The translations under genes were made by a program, and so were the position numbers. This document shows, in pieces, positions 58,801 to 64,000 of a DNA stretch of 64,000 nt. The stretch lies in NCBI GenBank assembly GCA_023362775.1, contig JALMGJ010000011.1:21378001-21442000 (forward strand), written 5' to 3'. Below the pieces are notes generated by a model. The model did no database searches, was not told where the DNA came from, and was given only the letters and a program-made list of their open reading frames with translations. Positions within the stretch are counted from its first letter, which is position 1, and each line of letters begins with the position of its first letter. This stretch comes from Charina bottae (Eukaryota; Chordata; Lepidosauria; Squamata; Charinaidae).

Positions 58801-60840
58801 TATCTTAATCTTCCCTTCAAGTAGAAAATATCTTGGGCCTGGTGTACAGGACCAAAGATTAAGAGGGTGATAATAGAACAAGGAGCAGACGCAGGACAAT
58901 TGAGTAGTATACAGAATAGGTGGCAGAATAGGGACCTGCAGAATACAGACCTGATGAGAATGGAAGCAAAAGGCATTAAAGATTTTGGAAAGGAAGAACC
59001 AACCAAACAAAAAAAGTGTTAGAAACAAGCTCACACCAAGCGGGGTATGAACCTGGGGTCCATGGACTTCAGATGTCAGAGAGTCCATAAACTTGGATGG
59101 GGGGGGGGAAATGACAACATTATTTTCACTAACTAAAATTTAGCTTTTCATTTGAGAATGAATGTAGGCAACAAAACAGTTGTTGGCCCCTAGACTCCAG
59201 AAGTGTTTGTTAATTTCAGTAAATCTCACTACCTATTATTTAATAATAATAATTTGGATTATTTTTAATATTTTGATAACTGTACTTGGGCATGATTAGT
59301 TTCCTTTGTACTACTATCTATATCTATGCATTTTATTTTATGTATCTAAATCAGTGTTTCTCAACCTCAGCAACTTTAAAATGTGTGGACTTCAACTCCC
59401 AGAATTCTTTAGCCAGCTGGCTGGGGAAGTCTAGGAGTTGGAATCCACACATCTTAAAGTTGCTGAGATTGAGAAACACTGATCTAAATGCATTTTTTGG
59501 AGAAGGGTCTGCAGCTTTCACCGGACTGCCAAAGGGGTCCATGGCACAAAAAGGTTAGCAATCTCCGGCGTAGAGGCAGGAAAAAGGGGTAGTATCATTG
59601 CATGGGAACGGGAAAGTGGAAGGCTGAGAGTGTCTTGGACTGCAAGAAGATCAAACCAGTCCATACTCCAGGAAATAAAGCCAGACTGCTCACTTGAGGG
59701 AATGATATTAAAGGCAAAACTGAAGTACTTTGGCCACATCATGAGAAGACAGGATACCCTGGAGAAGAAGCTGAGGCTAGGGAAAGTGGAAGGCCAAAGG
59801 AAGAGGGGCCGACCAAGGGCAAGATGGATGGATGATATTCTGGAGGTGACGGACTCGACCGTGGGGGAGCTGGGGGTGGCGACGGCCGACAGGAAGCTCT
59901 GGCGTGGGCTGGTCCATGAAGTCACGAAGAGTCGGAAGCGACTGAACGAATAAACAACAAATCATTGCATGGGAATGAGAGGATAGCTAAATGTGCATGG
60001 CTGGATAGTTGAGTTGCATAGTTTAATTTAAACAAATGCAATATTTGTATTGCAGTATTTGTAAATGCAGTATTTGCAGTATTTCTAGCATTATTATATA
60101 AAAGATATATAAAAATATTATTCTATGAAAGAAGAGGGGCAAACCTTCTCATTCCAGGACCCTGTTCTTAACTTGATGAATTCTCCTCACTCTGAGATAA
60201 CATACCGCCAGGGTAAACTCTGCCCCACCTCCCCAGCCCAACTGAACCGAAGCTCGAAATTCAGAGGACAGCCAAATCTAGATTTCCTGAATGACAGTTC
60301 CCTGGAGAACCTTCTCCAGAGCTGAGCTGCAGACCTTCTGGGAAGAGCTCCACTTCTTGGGAAGTCCACTTGGCCCACTGACTTCAACTCTGCACGTGTT
60401 CCACCACCTGCGCACGTTGGCTGGAATTCAGCCAGGTATCAATCTCGCCCTTCGCCCAAGGCATTATTTCGTTGCTCTGGCTATCAAAGGTTGATCGGAA
60501 GAATGCGGAGGAAATTAGGAAGAATAAATGAGGAGGACTGGGTCTGGTTTAGTCCTGGGGCCAGAGCATGGGTGTCACAGCTGGGCTTGAGAATTTGCCA
60601 TCCTAAACGAAGGCAGTGTCGGAGGAGCGTCCTCAGGCCCTTACCTGCAAAGAAGCAAACCCTCCAGAGGCCAGCGTGGAGTGCCATGACTATTTCCGTG
60701 GTCTGGTTTTGTGGAAATACAATCCCTTCCTCTATGAACAGCCAATAGTCGGTACTGACAGCAATGCCCACCAGGAGCAGCCCGCACGCTCCAAAAACAC
60801 TAGACAGCAGGGTCAGAGCGCGACTGCTGCAGTTACTCAT
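32814..60840 (-). CDS. CACNG7: Calcium-channel gamma-7 subunit / type II TARP (whole gene span)
   Basis: This five-exon gene encodes a predicted 281-residue four-pass membrane protein of the TARP/claudin fold. Family knowledge: gamma-7 associates with AMPA receptors and voltage-gated calcium channels in neurons and affects trafficking and gating. Sequence shows the claudin-like signature W33, GLW57-59, C62 and C72, an N-glycosylation site N45-Q-T in the first extracellular loop, TM segments near 8-28, 111-130, 134-160 and 180-205, and a C-terminal TSPC ending typical of gamma-5/7 rather than the TTPV PDZ ligand of type I TARPs. It resembles gamma-7 more than gamma-5 at SNCSSRALTLLSSVFGAC and ISNIGHIRPQRTILAF. 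Introns are about 2.8, 11.9, 2.9 and 9.6 kb and packed with mobile elements. Human gamma-7 is 275 residues as I recall; the extra residues are mainly in exon 2. Confidence 0.95.
33255..33533 (+). mobile_element. Solo LTR, copy 1
   Basis: TGTAATGG (33260) to GGCTGACA (33528) has TG...CA ends and a perfect 5-bp TSD GCTTT. AATAAA lies at about 33468, so R/U5 is the last ~60 bp. No internal retroviral sequence adjoins it. It is homologous to 35024-35292 in opposite orientation. Confidence 0.75.
33534..34232. other. CACNG7 intron 4, no recognised feature
   Basis: AT-rich intron sequence. No exon or named repeat seen. Confidence 0.4.
34233..34415. mobile_element. PAL-b retroposon, single-arm copy with TSD
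   Basis: Element 34245-34403 starts GGAGTCCTTGGTGCTCTC and contains one arm only. The 12-bp TSD TATTTTGACTAT lies at 34233-34244 and 34404-34415. Confidence 0.75.
34286..34318 (-). ncRNA. Hammerhead-like core, PAL-b copy 2
   Basis: CTGAAGA, stem GTTGCC with GGCAAT, then GAAATGT on the minus strand. Relative to 3810-3842, an A-T pair of the stem has become G-C on both sides at once. Confidence 0.45.
34845..34880. repeat. (ATA)n microsatellite
   Basis: About twelve uninterrupted trinucleotides. Confidence 0.95.
35019..35297 (-). mobile_element. Solo LTR, copy 2
   Basis: Minus-strand TGTAATGG...GGCTGACA (35024-35292), 5-bp flanks TATCA/TATAA (4 of 5). It is the same family as 33260-33528 in inverted orientation 1.5 kb away. 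Confidence 0.7.
35589..36932 (+). mobile_element. Diverged LTR, copy 3, split by BovB
   Basis: The ends TGTAGTGAATATAG and GTCTGGTCTACCTTACTAGG match the solo LTRs loosely. A TATA box CTATAAAAGC is at about 35725 and AATAAA lies downstream of the break. The BovB insertion at 35781-36833 interrupts it. Exact LTR ends are uncertain. Confidence 0.55.
35770..36844 (-). mobile_element. 5'-truncated BovB (RTE) LINE with TSD
   Basis: The minus-strand frame runs from MDHNKLWQ through a TGA at 36624-36626 to the end of the reverse transcriptase at about 35787. It contains YADD (36546-36557), the RT catalytic motif. The C-terminal text KYFGHIMRRQDTLEK and GRPRARWMDDI is characteristic of BovB. The 3' end is GTCGGAAGCGACTGAACG then AATAAACAACA. 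The 11-bp TSD CCTCTTACTAT lies at 35770-35780 and 36834-36844. BovB is known for horizontal spread between squamates and ruminants. Apart from the single nonsense codon the retained ~1 kb is open, so the copy is fairly young but lacks the 5' endonuclease half. Confidence 0.95.
36964..36997. repeat. (CTC)n microsatellite
   Basis: CTC trinucleotides followed by a C run. Confidence 0.9.
36998..37936. other. CACNG7 intron 4, no recognised feature
   Basis: No exon or named repeat. A G run occurs at about 37466. Confidence 0.4.
37937..38260. mobile_element. hAT element, 308 bp
   Basis: CAGCCTTTCTCAACTTTTTG (37945) and GGTTGAGAAACCCTG (ends 38252). Flanks GCCTAGCC/GCCTAGAG match at 6 of 8. The ACCCTGGAGGAACCC and GGAACCCTAAGG words are characteristic of a vertebrate hAT MITE. 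Confidence 0.75.
38261..39247. other. CACNG7 intron 4, no recognised feature
   Basis: No exon or repeat I recognise. Confidence 0.4.
39248..39371. mobile_element. hAT MITE-T copy 2
   Basis: CAGTGTTTCTCAACC (39256) to its complement (39363), perfect 8-bp TSD CTCTGAGG, palindromic body around GAATTCC. Confidence 0.9.
39660..40630 (+). mobile_element. L2 LINE 3' end, hAT-interrupted
   Basis: The frame reads MGLPLKAIWK, then HVRLLLHELHWLPVGFQMQF and VITFKAPCGPGPGHLQDHL, the conserved end of the L2 reverse transcriptase. It resumes after 40315 and ends with GTTATAAGCCACC...TATAAATAAACAAACAAAC, the L2 tail. The middle (about 40000-40313) is an inserted hAT element. It is homologous to 18030-18510. 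Confidence 0.9.
40000..40313. mobile_element. hAT element with GC-box/CCAAT array
   Basis: Same family as 9180-9422: ACCAGGGACCGG...TTTTTCCACGGACCGG at the left, GCTGGGGACCCCTG at the right, with a truncated left TIR. Five ~38-bp modules (40060-40245) carry GGGGTTTGCAGG(C/T)GGGAG and CCAATCGCG. Confidence 0.8.
40664..40961 (+). mobile_element. PAL-a retroposon, full palindrome with TSD
   Basis: Element 40677-40948 begins GGCTGTTGTGGGTCTTCC and ends CCTTTGACAATACA. The arms are nearly identical inverted copies meeting at about 40792. The 13-bp TSD TTACTCTATATTT is at 40664-40676 and 40949-40961. Hammerhead-like cores are at 40732-40765 (minus) and 40825-40858 (plus). Confidence 0.85.
40955..41425 (-). 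mobile_element. SINE-A, three modules
   Basis: It abuts the PAL-a 3' TSD. The TTTA tail lies at 40960-41000, the modules around 41117-41400 and the tRNA-like head near 41420. Confidence 0.85.
42121..42368 (+). mobile_element. SINE-A, single module (reference copy)
   Basis: It has box A TGGTCTAGTGG, box-B-like GTTCTAGTCCC, then the SINE body GTGACCTTGGGCCAG and CACAGGGTTGTTG, and ends TATAAAAATAATAAAG plus an AAATAAAAT tail. It is the cleanest view of the family without internal duplication. Confidence 0.9.
42628..42773 (-). CDS. CACNG7: CACNG7 coding exon 4
   Basis: 146 bp with acceptor CTGCAG and donor GAG|GTACAG. It encodes residues 148-196: the end of TM3 (GLSLVVGLVLYISSINDE), the second extracellular loop VMNRPSGSEQYFQYRYG and the start of TM4 (WSFAFAASSFLLKE). 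The split glycine at the exon 3/4 junction restores the frame. Confidence 0.95.
43006..43312 (-). mobile_element. L2 LINE 3' end
   Basis: Minus-strand residual frame with LAFRKALKTWL, followed by GTAAGCCGCTCAGAGT, GGCGGCTATAGAAATCG and AATAAATAAA. A recognisable L2 C-terminus plus tail. Confidence 0.85.
43313..44145. other. CACNG7 intron 3, no recognised feature
   Basis: No exon or named repeat. An ORF at 43906-44445 lacks recognisable domains. Confidence 0.4.
44149..44219. repeat. Short palindrome, GGTTTAGTGCTCTT family
   Basis: CAGGCTGCTTTTGAACA...GTTTAGTGCT is followed by its imperfect complement AGCACTAAAC...CAGCAGCCTG. Related text occurs at about 54295-54355 and 55130-55190. Confidence 0.6.
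44648..45071. mobile_element. Tigger-like mariner MITE (copy D)
   Basis: AGGTAGTCCTCGCTTAACG to GAGGACTACCTG (ends 45069), TA on both sides; the first TIR base is changed. Confidence 0.85.
45706..45846 (-). CDS. CACNG7: CACNG7 coding exon 3
   Basis: 141 bp, acceptor CTGGCAG, donor CTG|GTAAGG. It encodes residues 101-148: TIRTATPFPMV, TM2 (SLFLVFTAFVISNIGHI), the short loop RPQR and the start of TM3 (TILAFVSGIFFILSG). This is the segment most like human gamma-7. Confidence 0.96.
45847..46930. other. CACNG7 intron 2, no recognised feature
   Basis: No exon or repeat recognised. Confidence 0.4.
46932..46974. repeat. (AC)n(GTAC)n(GTAT)n microsatellite
   Basis: CA repeats pass into self-complementary CGTACGTACGTACGT and then ATGT tetramers. 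Confidence 0.9.
47067..48275 (+). mobile_element. SINE with eight-module array and tail B
   Basis: The tRNA-like head (AGCCAGTTTGGTCTAGTGG) is followed by exact 102-bp units; GAGAGTTCTAGTCC starts at 47116, 47218, 47320, 47422, 47524, 47626, 47728 and 47830. The eighth unit is interrupted at 47846 by a 249-bp insertion and resumes at 48096. It then ends with the alternative tail (AAACCGCTTCCGAAAAACC ... ACTCGAAGGCACCC) and poly-A. Because 102 is divisible by 3, 273- and 285-codon frames open on both strands; they are artefacts. Confidence 0.9.
47847..48095. mobile_element. LTR-like 249-bp insertion in the SINE array
   Basis: It begins TGTCAGGGAG and ends AGTCAGGACA, so it has TG...CA ends with TGTC/GACA inverted tips. 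CCC borders both sides, but no clean 5-bp duplication is visible. The SINE text is continuous across it. Family unknown. Confidence 0.45.
48276..49161. other. CACNG7 intron 2, no recognised feature
   Basis: No exon or repeat recognised. Confidence 0.4.
49162..49456. mobile_element. hAT-type element, GC-rich
   Basis: CATAGCTTTCCAAAC (49170) and GTTTGGAGAGCACTG (ends 49448), TSD G(G/T)CTAGAG. The interior is a run of GCCGCCGC and GTGTGTCGC words. Same family as 7606 and 14879. Confidence 0.8.
49574..49620. repeat. (GGA)n/(GGAGAA)n tract
   Basis: Purine-only simple repeat immediately before the CR1 end. A second GGA tract lies at 49789-49827. Confidence 0.9.
49625..49788 (+). mobile_element. 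CR1 LINE 3' end
   Basis: GGAGGTTTTCAAGAAAAG, then GGGGGTTGGACTAGAAGACC and the terminal ATTCTATGATGATTCTATG octamers are diagnostic of CR1. It is non-coding and 5' truncated. Confidence 0.9.
49828..50968. other. CACNG7 intron 2, no recognised feature
   Basis: No exon or repeat recognised beyond C runs near 50670. Confidence 0.4.
50969..51100. mobile_element. MITE-Z, complete copy
   Basis: GGGCTACCGTATGTGGGC and its complement near GATTCGGTAGCCCC bound 130 bp, with internal GATGGCAGC...GCTGCCATC pairing. Superfamily not assigned. Confidence 0.65.
51101..51582. other. CACNG7 intron 2, no recognised feature
   Basis: No exon or repeat recognised. Confidence 0.4.
51667..52336. mobile_element. 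Tigger-like mariner MITE (copy E), SINE-interrupted
   Basis: CAGGTAGTCCTTGTTTAGTG (51669) and AGGACTACCTG (ends 52334), TA-flanked. A SINE-A interrupts it at about 51812-52047. Confidence 0.88.
51812..52047 (-). mobile_element. SINE-A inside mariner copy E
   Basis: A single-module copy with the TTTATTTA tail on the left and a truncated head GGGCTAGAAACCAGG near 52040. Confidence 0.85.
52450..52660 (-). mobile_element. Sauria-type SINE (body and tail)
   Basis: Minus strand contains CGAAGCGTCTTCGGACAACG-like text, GGCTCTTCGGC, GAGATGAGCACCGGCCCC and AGAGTCGAACACGACTGC, the BovB-derived 3' part of the Sauria SINE. The tRNA-like head is missing. Confidence 0.85.
52661..54290. other. CACNG7 intron 2, no recognised feature
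   Basis: No exon or repeat recognised. Confidence 0.4.
54291..54372. repeat. GGTTTAGTGCTCTT palindrome, second copy
   Basis: GTTTAGTGCTCTTTTGAAAG is followed by AGCACTAGACC and then a second GGTTTAGCG half. Similar to 44149 and to 55130-55190. Confidence 0.5.
54410..54714 (-). mobile_element. PAL-a retroposon, full palindrome with TSD
   Basis: Element 54422-54702; on the minus strand it starts GGCTGTTGTGGG and ends GACAATACA. The 12-bp TSD AAATAAAGCTGG is at 54410-54421 and 54703-54714. Hammerhead-like cores lie at 54512-54545 (minus) and 54614-54647 (plus). Confidence 0.87.
55314..55405 (-). mobile_element. L2 LINE tail fragment
   Basis: Minus-strand GAGCCACCCAGAGT, GACGGGTGGCCATAC and AT-rich tail. 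Confidence 0.55.
55650..55983 (-). mobile_element. SINE-A, two modules
   Basis: TTTA tail, module starts at 55786 and 55888 (102 bp apart), head ending near CTAGTGGTTAAGG on the minus strand. Confidence 0.88.
56241..56297. mobile_element. hAT MITE-T, left half only
   Basis: CAGTGTTTCTCAGCC then CTTCAACTCCCAGAATTC. The right arm is missing. Confidence 0.7.
56350..56454 (+). mobile_element. Sauria-type SINE, tRNA-like head
   Basis: Box A TGGCTCAGCGG (56352) and box B GGTTCGAATCC (56405) form a pol III promoter, followed by AGTGAGCTCCCGC. It is truncated where a SINE-A begins, and is not a tRNA gene: there is no acceptor stem. Confidence 0.85.
56456..56885 (-). mobile_element. SINE-A, three modules
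   Basis: Modules start about 56578, 56680 and 56782. The tail is at the left and the head AGCCAGTTTGGTGTAGTGG at the right. Confidence 0.88.
56886..57767. other. CACNG7 intron 2, no recognised feature
   Basis: Overlapping frames on both strands at 56890-57290 reflect GC-richness. No domain or splice support. Confidence 0.4.
57768..57872 (-). CDS. CACNG7: CACNG7 coding exon 2, with enlarged loop
   Basis: 105 bp, acceptor CTCTCTAG|GT and donor CTCA|GTAAGTAG. It encodes residues 66-101 of the first extracellular loop: GQKKGSCVASEYFLEP, then RPDPDPEGP, then LVTENTENIL. The conserved C72 of the claudin fold is present. Human gamma-7, as I recall, has only EIN where this copy has RPDPDPEGP plus neighbours, so the exon is about 15 bp longer. 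The extra DNA contains the tandem word CCTGACCCTGACC, suggesting replication slippage. The frame is maintained. Confidence 0.9.
57920..58071. mobile_element. hAT MITE-T copy 3
   Basis: CAGTGTTTCTCAACC (57928) to its complement (58063). The palindromic arms are centred on CCAGCCAGCCATGGCTGGCTGG. The TSD is weak (6 of 8). Confidence 0.85.
58358..58575 (+). mobile_element. Diverged tRNA-SINE (SINE-A relative)
   Basis: GGTGTTGGACCGGCACTGG head, then GACATTGGGCCAATC, ACCTCACAGGAATGTTG and GAGGAGGAAGTATTGTG, ending AAGCAAACAAAC. An older member of the same tRNA-SINE superfamily. Confidence 0.7.
58707..58733. repeat. (GT)n microsatellite
   Basis: GT run followed by TATACACACA. Confidence 0.9.
58734..59343. 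other. CACNG7 intron 1, no recognised feature
   Basis: No exon or repeat recognised. Confidence 0.4.
59344..59489. mobile_element. hAT MITE-T copy 4
   Basis: CAGTGTTTCTCAACC (59352) to its complement (59481), perfect TSD ATCTAAAT. Confidence 0.9.
59594..59975 (+). mobile_element. BovB LINE 3' end, second copy
   Basis: The plus-strand frame from 59630 reads ARRSNQSILQEIKPDCSLEG to TKSRKRLNE and is uninterrupted. It ends GAATAAACAACAA. The 15-bp TSD ATCATTGCATGGGAA lies at 59594-59608 and 59961-59975. Only ~350 bp of the 3' end was copied. Near identity to 36000-35787 means both derive from a recent BovB source. Confidence 0.95.
60645..60840 (-). CDS. CACNG7: CACNG7 coding exon 1 (ATG exon)
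   Basis: The ATG at 60838-60840 opens MSNCSSRALTLL, matching the gamma-7 N-terminus, and the exon ends TTTGCAG|GTAAGG at 60645. It encodes residues 1-66: TM1 (about 8-28), the STDYW motif, N45-Q-T glycosylation site and GLWRVC. An in-frame ATG 66 bp upstream would add 22 residues. It lies 5' of the acceptor at 60884, in intron, so the inner ATG is the start. Confidence 0.96.
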
Positions 60841-60884
60841 CCTAGGTGACAGAGAGAGCCACTGGCCAAATGCAGCGCAAGGAC
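60841..60884 (-). other. CACNG7: CACNG7 5' UTR part of the ATG exon
   Basis: TTTCTTTCTCTTCCAG on the minus strand is a strong acceptor ending at 60885. The 44 bp before the ATG are therefore untranslated exon, and at least one upstream non-coding exon and the promoter lie beyond it, possibly outside the window. Confidence 0.75.
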
Positions 60885-60931
60885 CTGGAAGAGAAAGAAA
60901 CCCCAATCAGTCCAAAACTGAGACTAATGGG

Positions 60932-61386
60932 ACGCGGTGGCTCAGTGGGTTAAACCGCTGAGCTGTAGACTGCCGATCGGAAGGTCGGCAGTTCGAATCC
61001 CCGCGCAACGAGGTGAGCTCTCGTTGTTAGTCCCAGCTCCTGTCAACCCAACAGTTCGAAAGCATAGCAAGTAGATAAATGGGTACCACCTTAAGTGGGT
61101 AAATTTGCTGGCGTCCTGTCGGGGGTCGGCCACCAAACGGAAAAAGATCTCATGAATGGCGGCGGCGGAACCCGAAGCAGCAACATCCAGGACGTCAGCA
61201 GCCGGCTCCGACGCAAGGCATTGTGGGACATGTAGTCCAGTAGCCACGGAAGAGTCGGTTCACTTACCCCTTCCCTTAAGCACGTGGTTTAAAAATGTAT
61301 ACTGTATAATGAAATGTAATTTACTATGTATGTAAGCCGCCTAGAGTCCTCCGTTAGGGAGGGGATAGGCGGGGTATAAATACAAT

Positions 61387-61418
<32 letters not shown>

Positions 61419-61425
61419 TATCTCC
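60932..61425 (+). mobile_element. Chimeric tRNA-SINE with LINE-type tail
   Basis: Box A TGGCTCAGTGG (60938) and box B AGTTCGAATCC (60990) head a Sauria-like 5' part up to about 61120. Unrelated GC-rich sequence follows, then GTAAGCCGCCTAGAGTCC, AGGCGGGGTATAAATAC and an (AATC)n tail, which is an L2/CR1-style end. Confidence 0.75.
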
Positions 61426-61605
61426 AGGGGGGTTACCAAAACCAAACAAAAACCCCTGGGATTTTATTGGAGCAATCCTTGCCCATTTCTGAATCAAATG
61501 TGTTGATTCCCAGAGATCCCCAGAACTGCTGGTTCTCAAATGCTTTTATGTTGTCTTGGAGAATTTGTGTTCGCCAAGAGAACCACTCAGGGCCACCAAA
61601 TTCAT

Positions 61606-61829
61606 TACACGTAGTCCTCGTTTAGCGACTGCCTCGTGTAGCAACCGTTCACAGTTATGACGGTGATGAAAAAATAACTTTACGGCCAATCCTTGCATTT
61701 ACAGGTCTGTAAAGCAAAGGAAAGCTGAAATAAGATAATAAGCACAGTCACGGTTTCACCTAGTAACCACTTTGATTAACAACCAAGTTGCTGGTCCCAA
61801 TTGTGGTCGCTAAATGAGGAATACCTGTA
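61606..61829. mobile_element. Tigger-like mariner MITE (copy F), internally deleted
   Basis: CACGTAGTCCTCGTTTAGCG (61608) to GAGGAATACCTG (61827), TA-flanked. It is about 150 bp shorter than copy A. Confidence 0.8.
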
Positions 61830-62032
61830 AAACTTTCCCCGGGCCCCAAAGAGCCTGGTACCTAGACCCTGAAAGGTTTCCTAAGGGTGGTTCCTCCTCT
61901 TAGCATTTTTCTGACCTGGAAATGTTGGATATTTGACCGTGAAGTCCAGAGCAGTGGAAAAGTTTCCTTCTGTGATATGTGCTAGAGCAGGCTTCCCCAA
62001 AGAGGGAAAGCCCTGATAAACAGGATTACAAA

Positions 62033-62220
62033 TCCCATAACTGTTGAGTCTTTGGTGCTCTCTGAGCTGGGTTGTCTGCTTGCAGACATTTCATGACCTG
62101 GGTCTGCAAGCAAAGATGGAGGAAGGTGTGCAGGAAAACAACCCAGCTCAGAGAGCACCAAGGACTCCACAGTTCAACCCTGAGCCACAGATCATCTCTT
62201 CTATTGGAAGTCCCATAACT
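62033..62220. mobile_element. PAL-b retroposon, short palindrome with TSD
   Basis: Element 62043-62210: GAGTCTTTGGTGCTCTCTG and its complement CAGAGAGCACCAAGGACTCC bound a short hairpin, followed by ACAGTTCAACCCTGAGCC. The 10-bp TSD TCCCATAACT flanks it. The hammerhead region between GACATTTC and the loop is deleted. Confidence 0.75.
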
Positions 62221-62748
62221 TCTAGTCTACCAGGGTTTGTACTTATAAATACAGGGTGCAAAAATCCTGTACCAGCGTTTGGCTGGAAAATACTAGGAAT
62301 GGCTCCATGTAGTTTGAAAACTCTTCTTAGGAACCCAATTTTTCCACCTCTGGTTTCTTACTGTTCTCACTTGCCAGAAATTCCAGATTCTCATCTTGCA
62401 CATTAAACTGAAGATTTCCTCCCATACCAATAAAATGGAGGAATCATTATTATTTATATTCAGCCTAACCAATTTTCTGACATCGTGCAGGTGCCATAGT
62501 CATTTTCCAACCCAAAGTTCTTCCAAAGAGTGGAGATTTCTTCTTTTTGAAAGAGTAACCTGATGTCTACCAAGCTTTGCTATCTAGCCATGGCTGGCTC
62601 CAAGCTTGGCAAAGTGCCTCTGGATGAGGCCCCTTCTCAAGCTTTGCTGGTTGTGATGGTTGCAGTGGGGATTGACAACCTGACATCAGGCAACTGGATC
62701 TGAGAACCACCATTTTCTGATTTCTTACAACATTTGTAAGTGCTGTTA
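62221..62748. other. No gene recognised
   Basis: No exon or repeat seen. A PRKCG 3' end might be expected upstream of CACNG7 but is not visible here. Confidence 0.4.
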
Positions 62749-62867
62749 GGTTAGAGCAGTGTTTCTCAACCTTGGCCACTTTAAGACATATGGATTTGCT
62801 GGGGAATTCTGGGAGTTGAAGTCCACACGTCTTAAAGCCGCCAAGGTTGAGAAACACTGGGTTAGAA
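62749..62867. mobile_element. hAT MITE-T copy 5, shortened
   Basis: CAGTGTTTCTCAACC (62757) to its complement (62859), TSD GGTTAGA(G/A), with part of the left arm deleted. Confidence 0.88.
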
Positions 62868-63585
62868 CCATTGTGGGAAATTTAGATATGACTGTTGGAT
62901 CCAGCTGTTTGATGTTAACTAGAATATATATCACACACATAAAGAACAGCATTTCATCAGTGGTGGAGCCTGCCCCAAAGCAGCTATCCAAGTATACAAC
63001 GTTGTGGTAATGATTTTGCCAAACTGTCTTTGAAAAATGTGACTTTCCCATCACTTCTTTTAAATGAACCCCCTCCAAAAATACAGGAGTCTTGGACCCT
63101 ATAGAATACACATTTCCCAAAGGGGAGACCTGTAAATCAGTGGTAAAATGCATCTTTTACATGGAGAAGACCCTAGATTTCTTAGTTTTTCTGGGGTATA
63201 TGTTTTAAAAGAACCAGAATGCAGAATAATACATTCCAGTATCAACATAAACACTGCAGGACCATCTTGAATCCATGCTCGTTCCAGCCAATAAAATAAT
63301 CAATTCATATACAGCTAATATTGACCAACACAGAGATAAGCCATGTTACTGAATTAAACACTGTGCAATACAGCAGAACGGATCCCACGTAGCCTGAACA
63401 GTGAACTGTGTTGTCCTTGCAATTTAGCTCCTAAGCAAGCTTGAACAACAAAAACCTCTGAGAACACAGATGTTCAGAGGGATGATAAGAGTGAGGAGAA
63501 CATAGTTCAATCTTTTTCTCTCCATTTATCAAGGTTTTCACCCTTTGATGAGGACATTAAAGACCAGAATTTGAGAGCAGTGTTT
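62868..63585. other. No gene recognised
   Basis: AT-rich sequence without a recognised exon or repeat. Confidence 0.4.
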
Positions 63586-63731
63586 GATTAGTGCAGTGTT
63601 TCTCAACCTTGGCCACTTTAAGACCGTGTGGACTTCAACTGCCAGAATTCCCCAGCCAGCCAGCATGGGATTCTGGGAGTTGAAGTCCACACGTCTTAAA
63701 GTGGCCAAGGTTGAGAAACACTGGATTAGTG
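63586..63731. mobile_element. hAT MITE-T copy 6
   Basis: CAGTGTTTCTCAACC (63594) to its complement (63723), perfect 8-bp TSD GATTAGTG, almost perfect palindromic arms. Confidence 0.92.
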
Positions 63732-64000
63732 TGTGGGAAGTGGGGCTTCACACTCTGCTGTGAAAATACTTTTGCAGAGGGCTGGTGGACCAGGACTGGC
63801 AACAGCATGACTTGGCATGGCCCGCTGAGATTGAGTCCAATAAGAGCATTATCTGCCAAGCTCAAACTTCTACGCTTCTGCCCTTGTTCCTTGATCTCAC
63901 TGATGGCACTTGCCCTTCTCCAGAAATGCAAGCCATGACAAGAGCGAGAACAAGCAGCATGTTCCACTTTGCCTCCTTCTTGCAGTGGAGAGAAGCCCCC
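63732..64000. other. No gene recognised
   Basis: The sequence runs off the window without a supported exon. Confidence 0.35.

Noticed and set aside
60841..60906. Upstream in-frame ATG at 60904-60906 as CACNG7 start
   Set aside because: It lies 5' of a strong splice acceptor, and the family N-terminus begins at the inner ATG.
61000..64000. Search for PRKCG 3' exons upstream of CACNG7
   Set aside because: No kinase or C-terminal hydrophobic-motif frame was found; it is probably beyond the window.

Overview
The window is vertebrate nuclear DNA, and the repeat content points to a squamate reptile (lizard or snake). Visible squamate-type repeats are BovB LINE 3' ends, Sauria-type tRNA SINEs, L2 and CR1 LINE tails, a second tRNA-derived SINE family ending in a (TTTA)n-type tail, dense hAT and mariner/Tigger-like MITEs, and long microsatellites. 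Nothing bacterial, organellar or plasmid-like is present.

The only protein-coding gene I can support is CACNG7 (type II TARP, calcium-channel gamma-7 family) on the minus strand. Its five coding exons lie at 60645-60840, 57768-57872, 45706-45846, 42628-42773 and 32814-33071. All splice sites are canonical GT/AG, the phases match, and the predicted product is 281 residues. A further acceptor at 60884/60885 shows that the ATG exon is preceded by at least one non-coding exon. I found no PRKCG or CACNG8 exon, although both genes flank CACNG7 in mammals.

Layout: 1-32 kb is downstream of CACNG7. It holds a palindromic retroposon with hammerhead-like motifs (3.4 kb), a perfect 43-bp-arm palindrome (6.6 kb), several hAT elements, a decayed endogenous retrovirus with a tRNA-Arg-type primer-binding site (about 11-14 kb), and a hAT element nested in a palindromic retroposon (19.8-21.4 kb). 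32.8-60.9 kb is the gene; its introns hold solo LTRs, BovB copies, L2, arrayed SINEs and a three-level nested insertion. 61-64 kb is the region 5' of the ATG exon and holds more MITEs and SINEs.

The most interesting signal is a set of palindromic (fold-back) elements in three sequence families, called PAL-a, PAL-b and PAL-c here. Every complete copy is flanked by 10-16 bp target-site duplications, as for LINE- or Penelope-type retroposition and unlike DNA MITEs. PAL-a and PAL-b carry a CUGAWGA - stem - GAAA core resembling the minimal hammerhead ribozymes of Penelope-like retroelements, and PAL-b shows a paired change in the stem. A second signal is a ~38-bp GC-box plus CCAAT-box module, tandemly repeated inside several unrelated TIR element families. 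A third is a tRNA-SINE with 1 to 8 copies of an exact 102-bp internal module.
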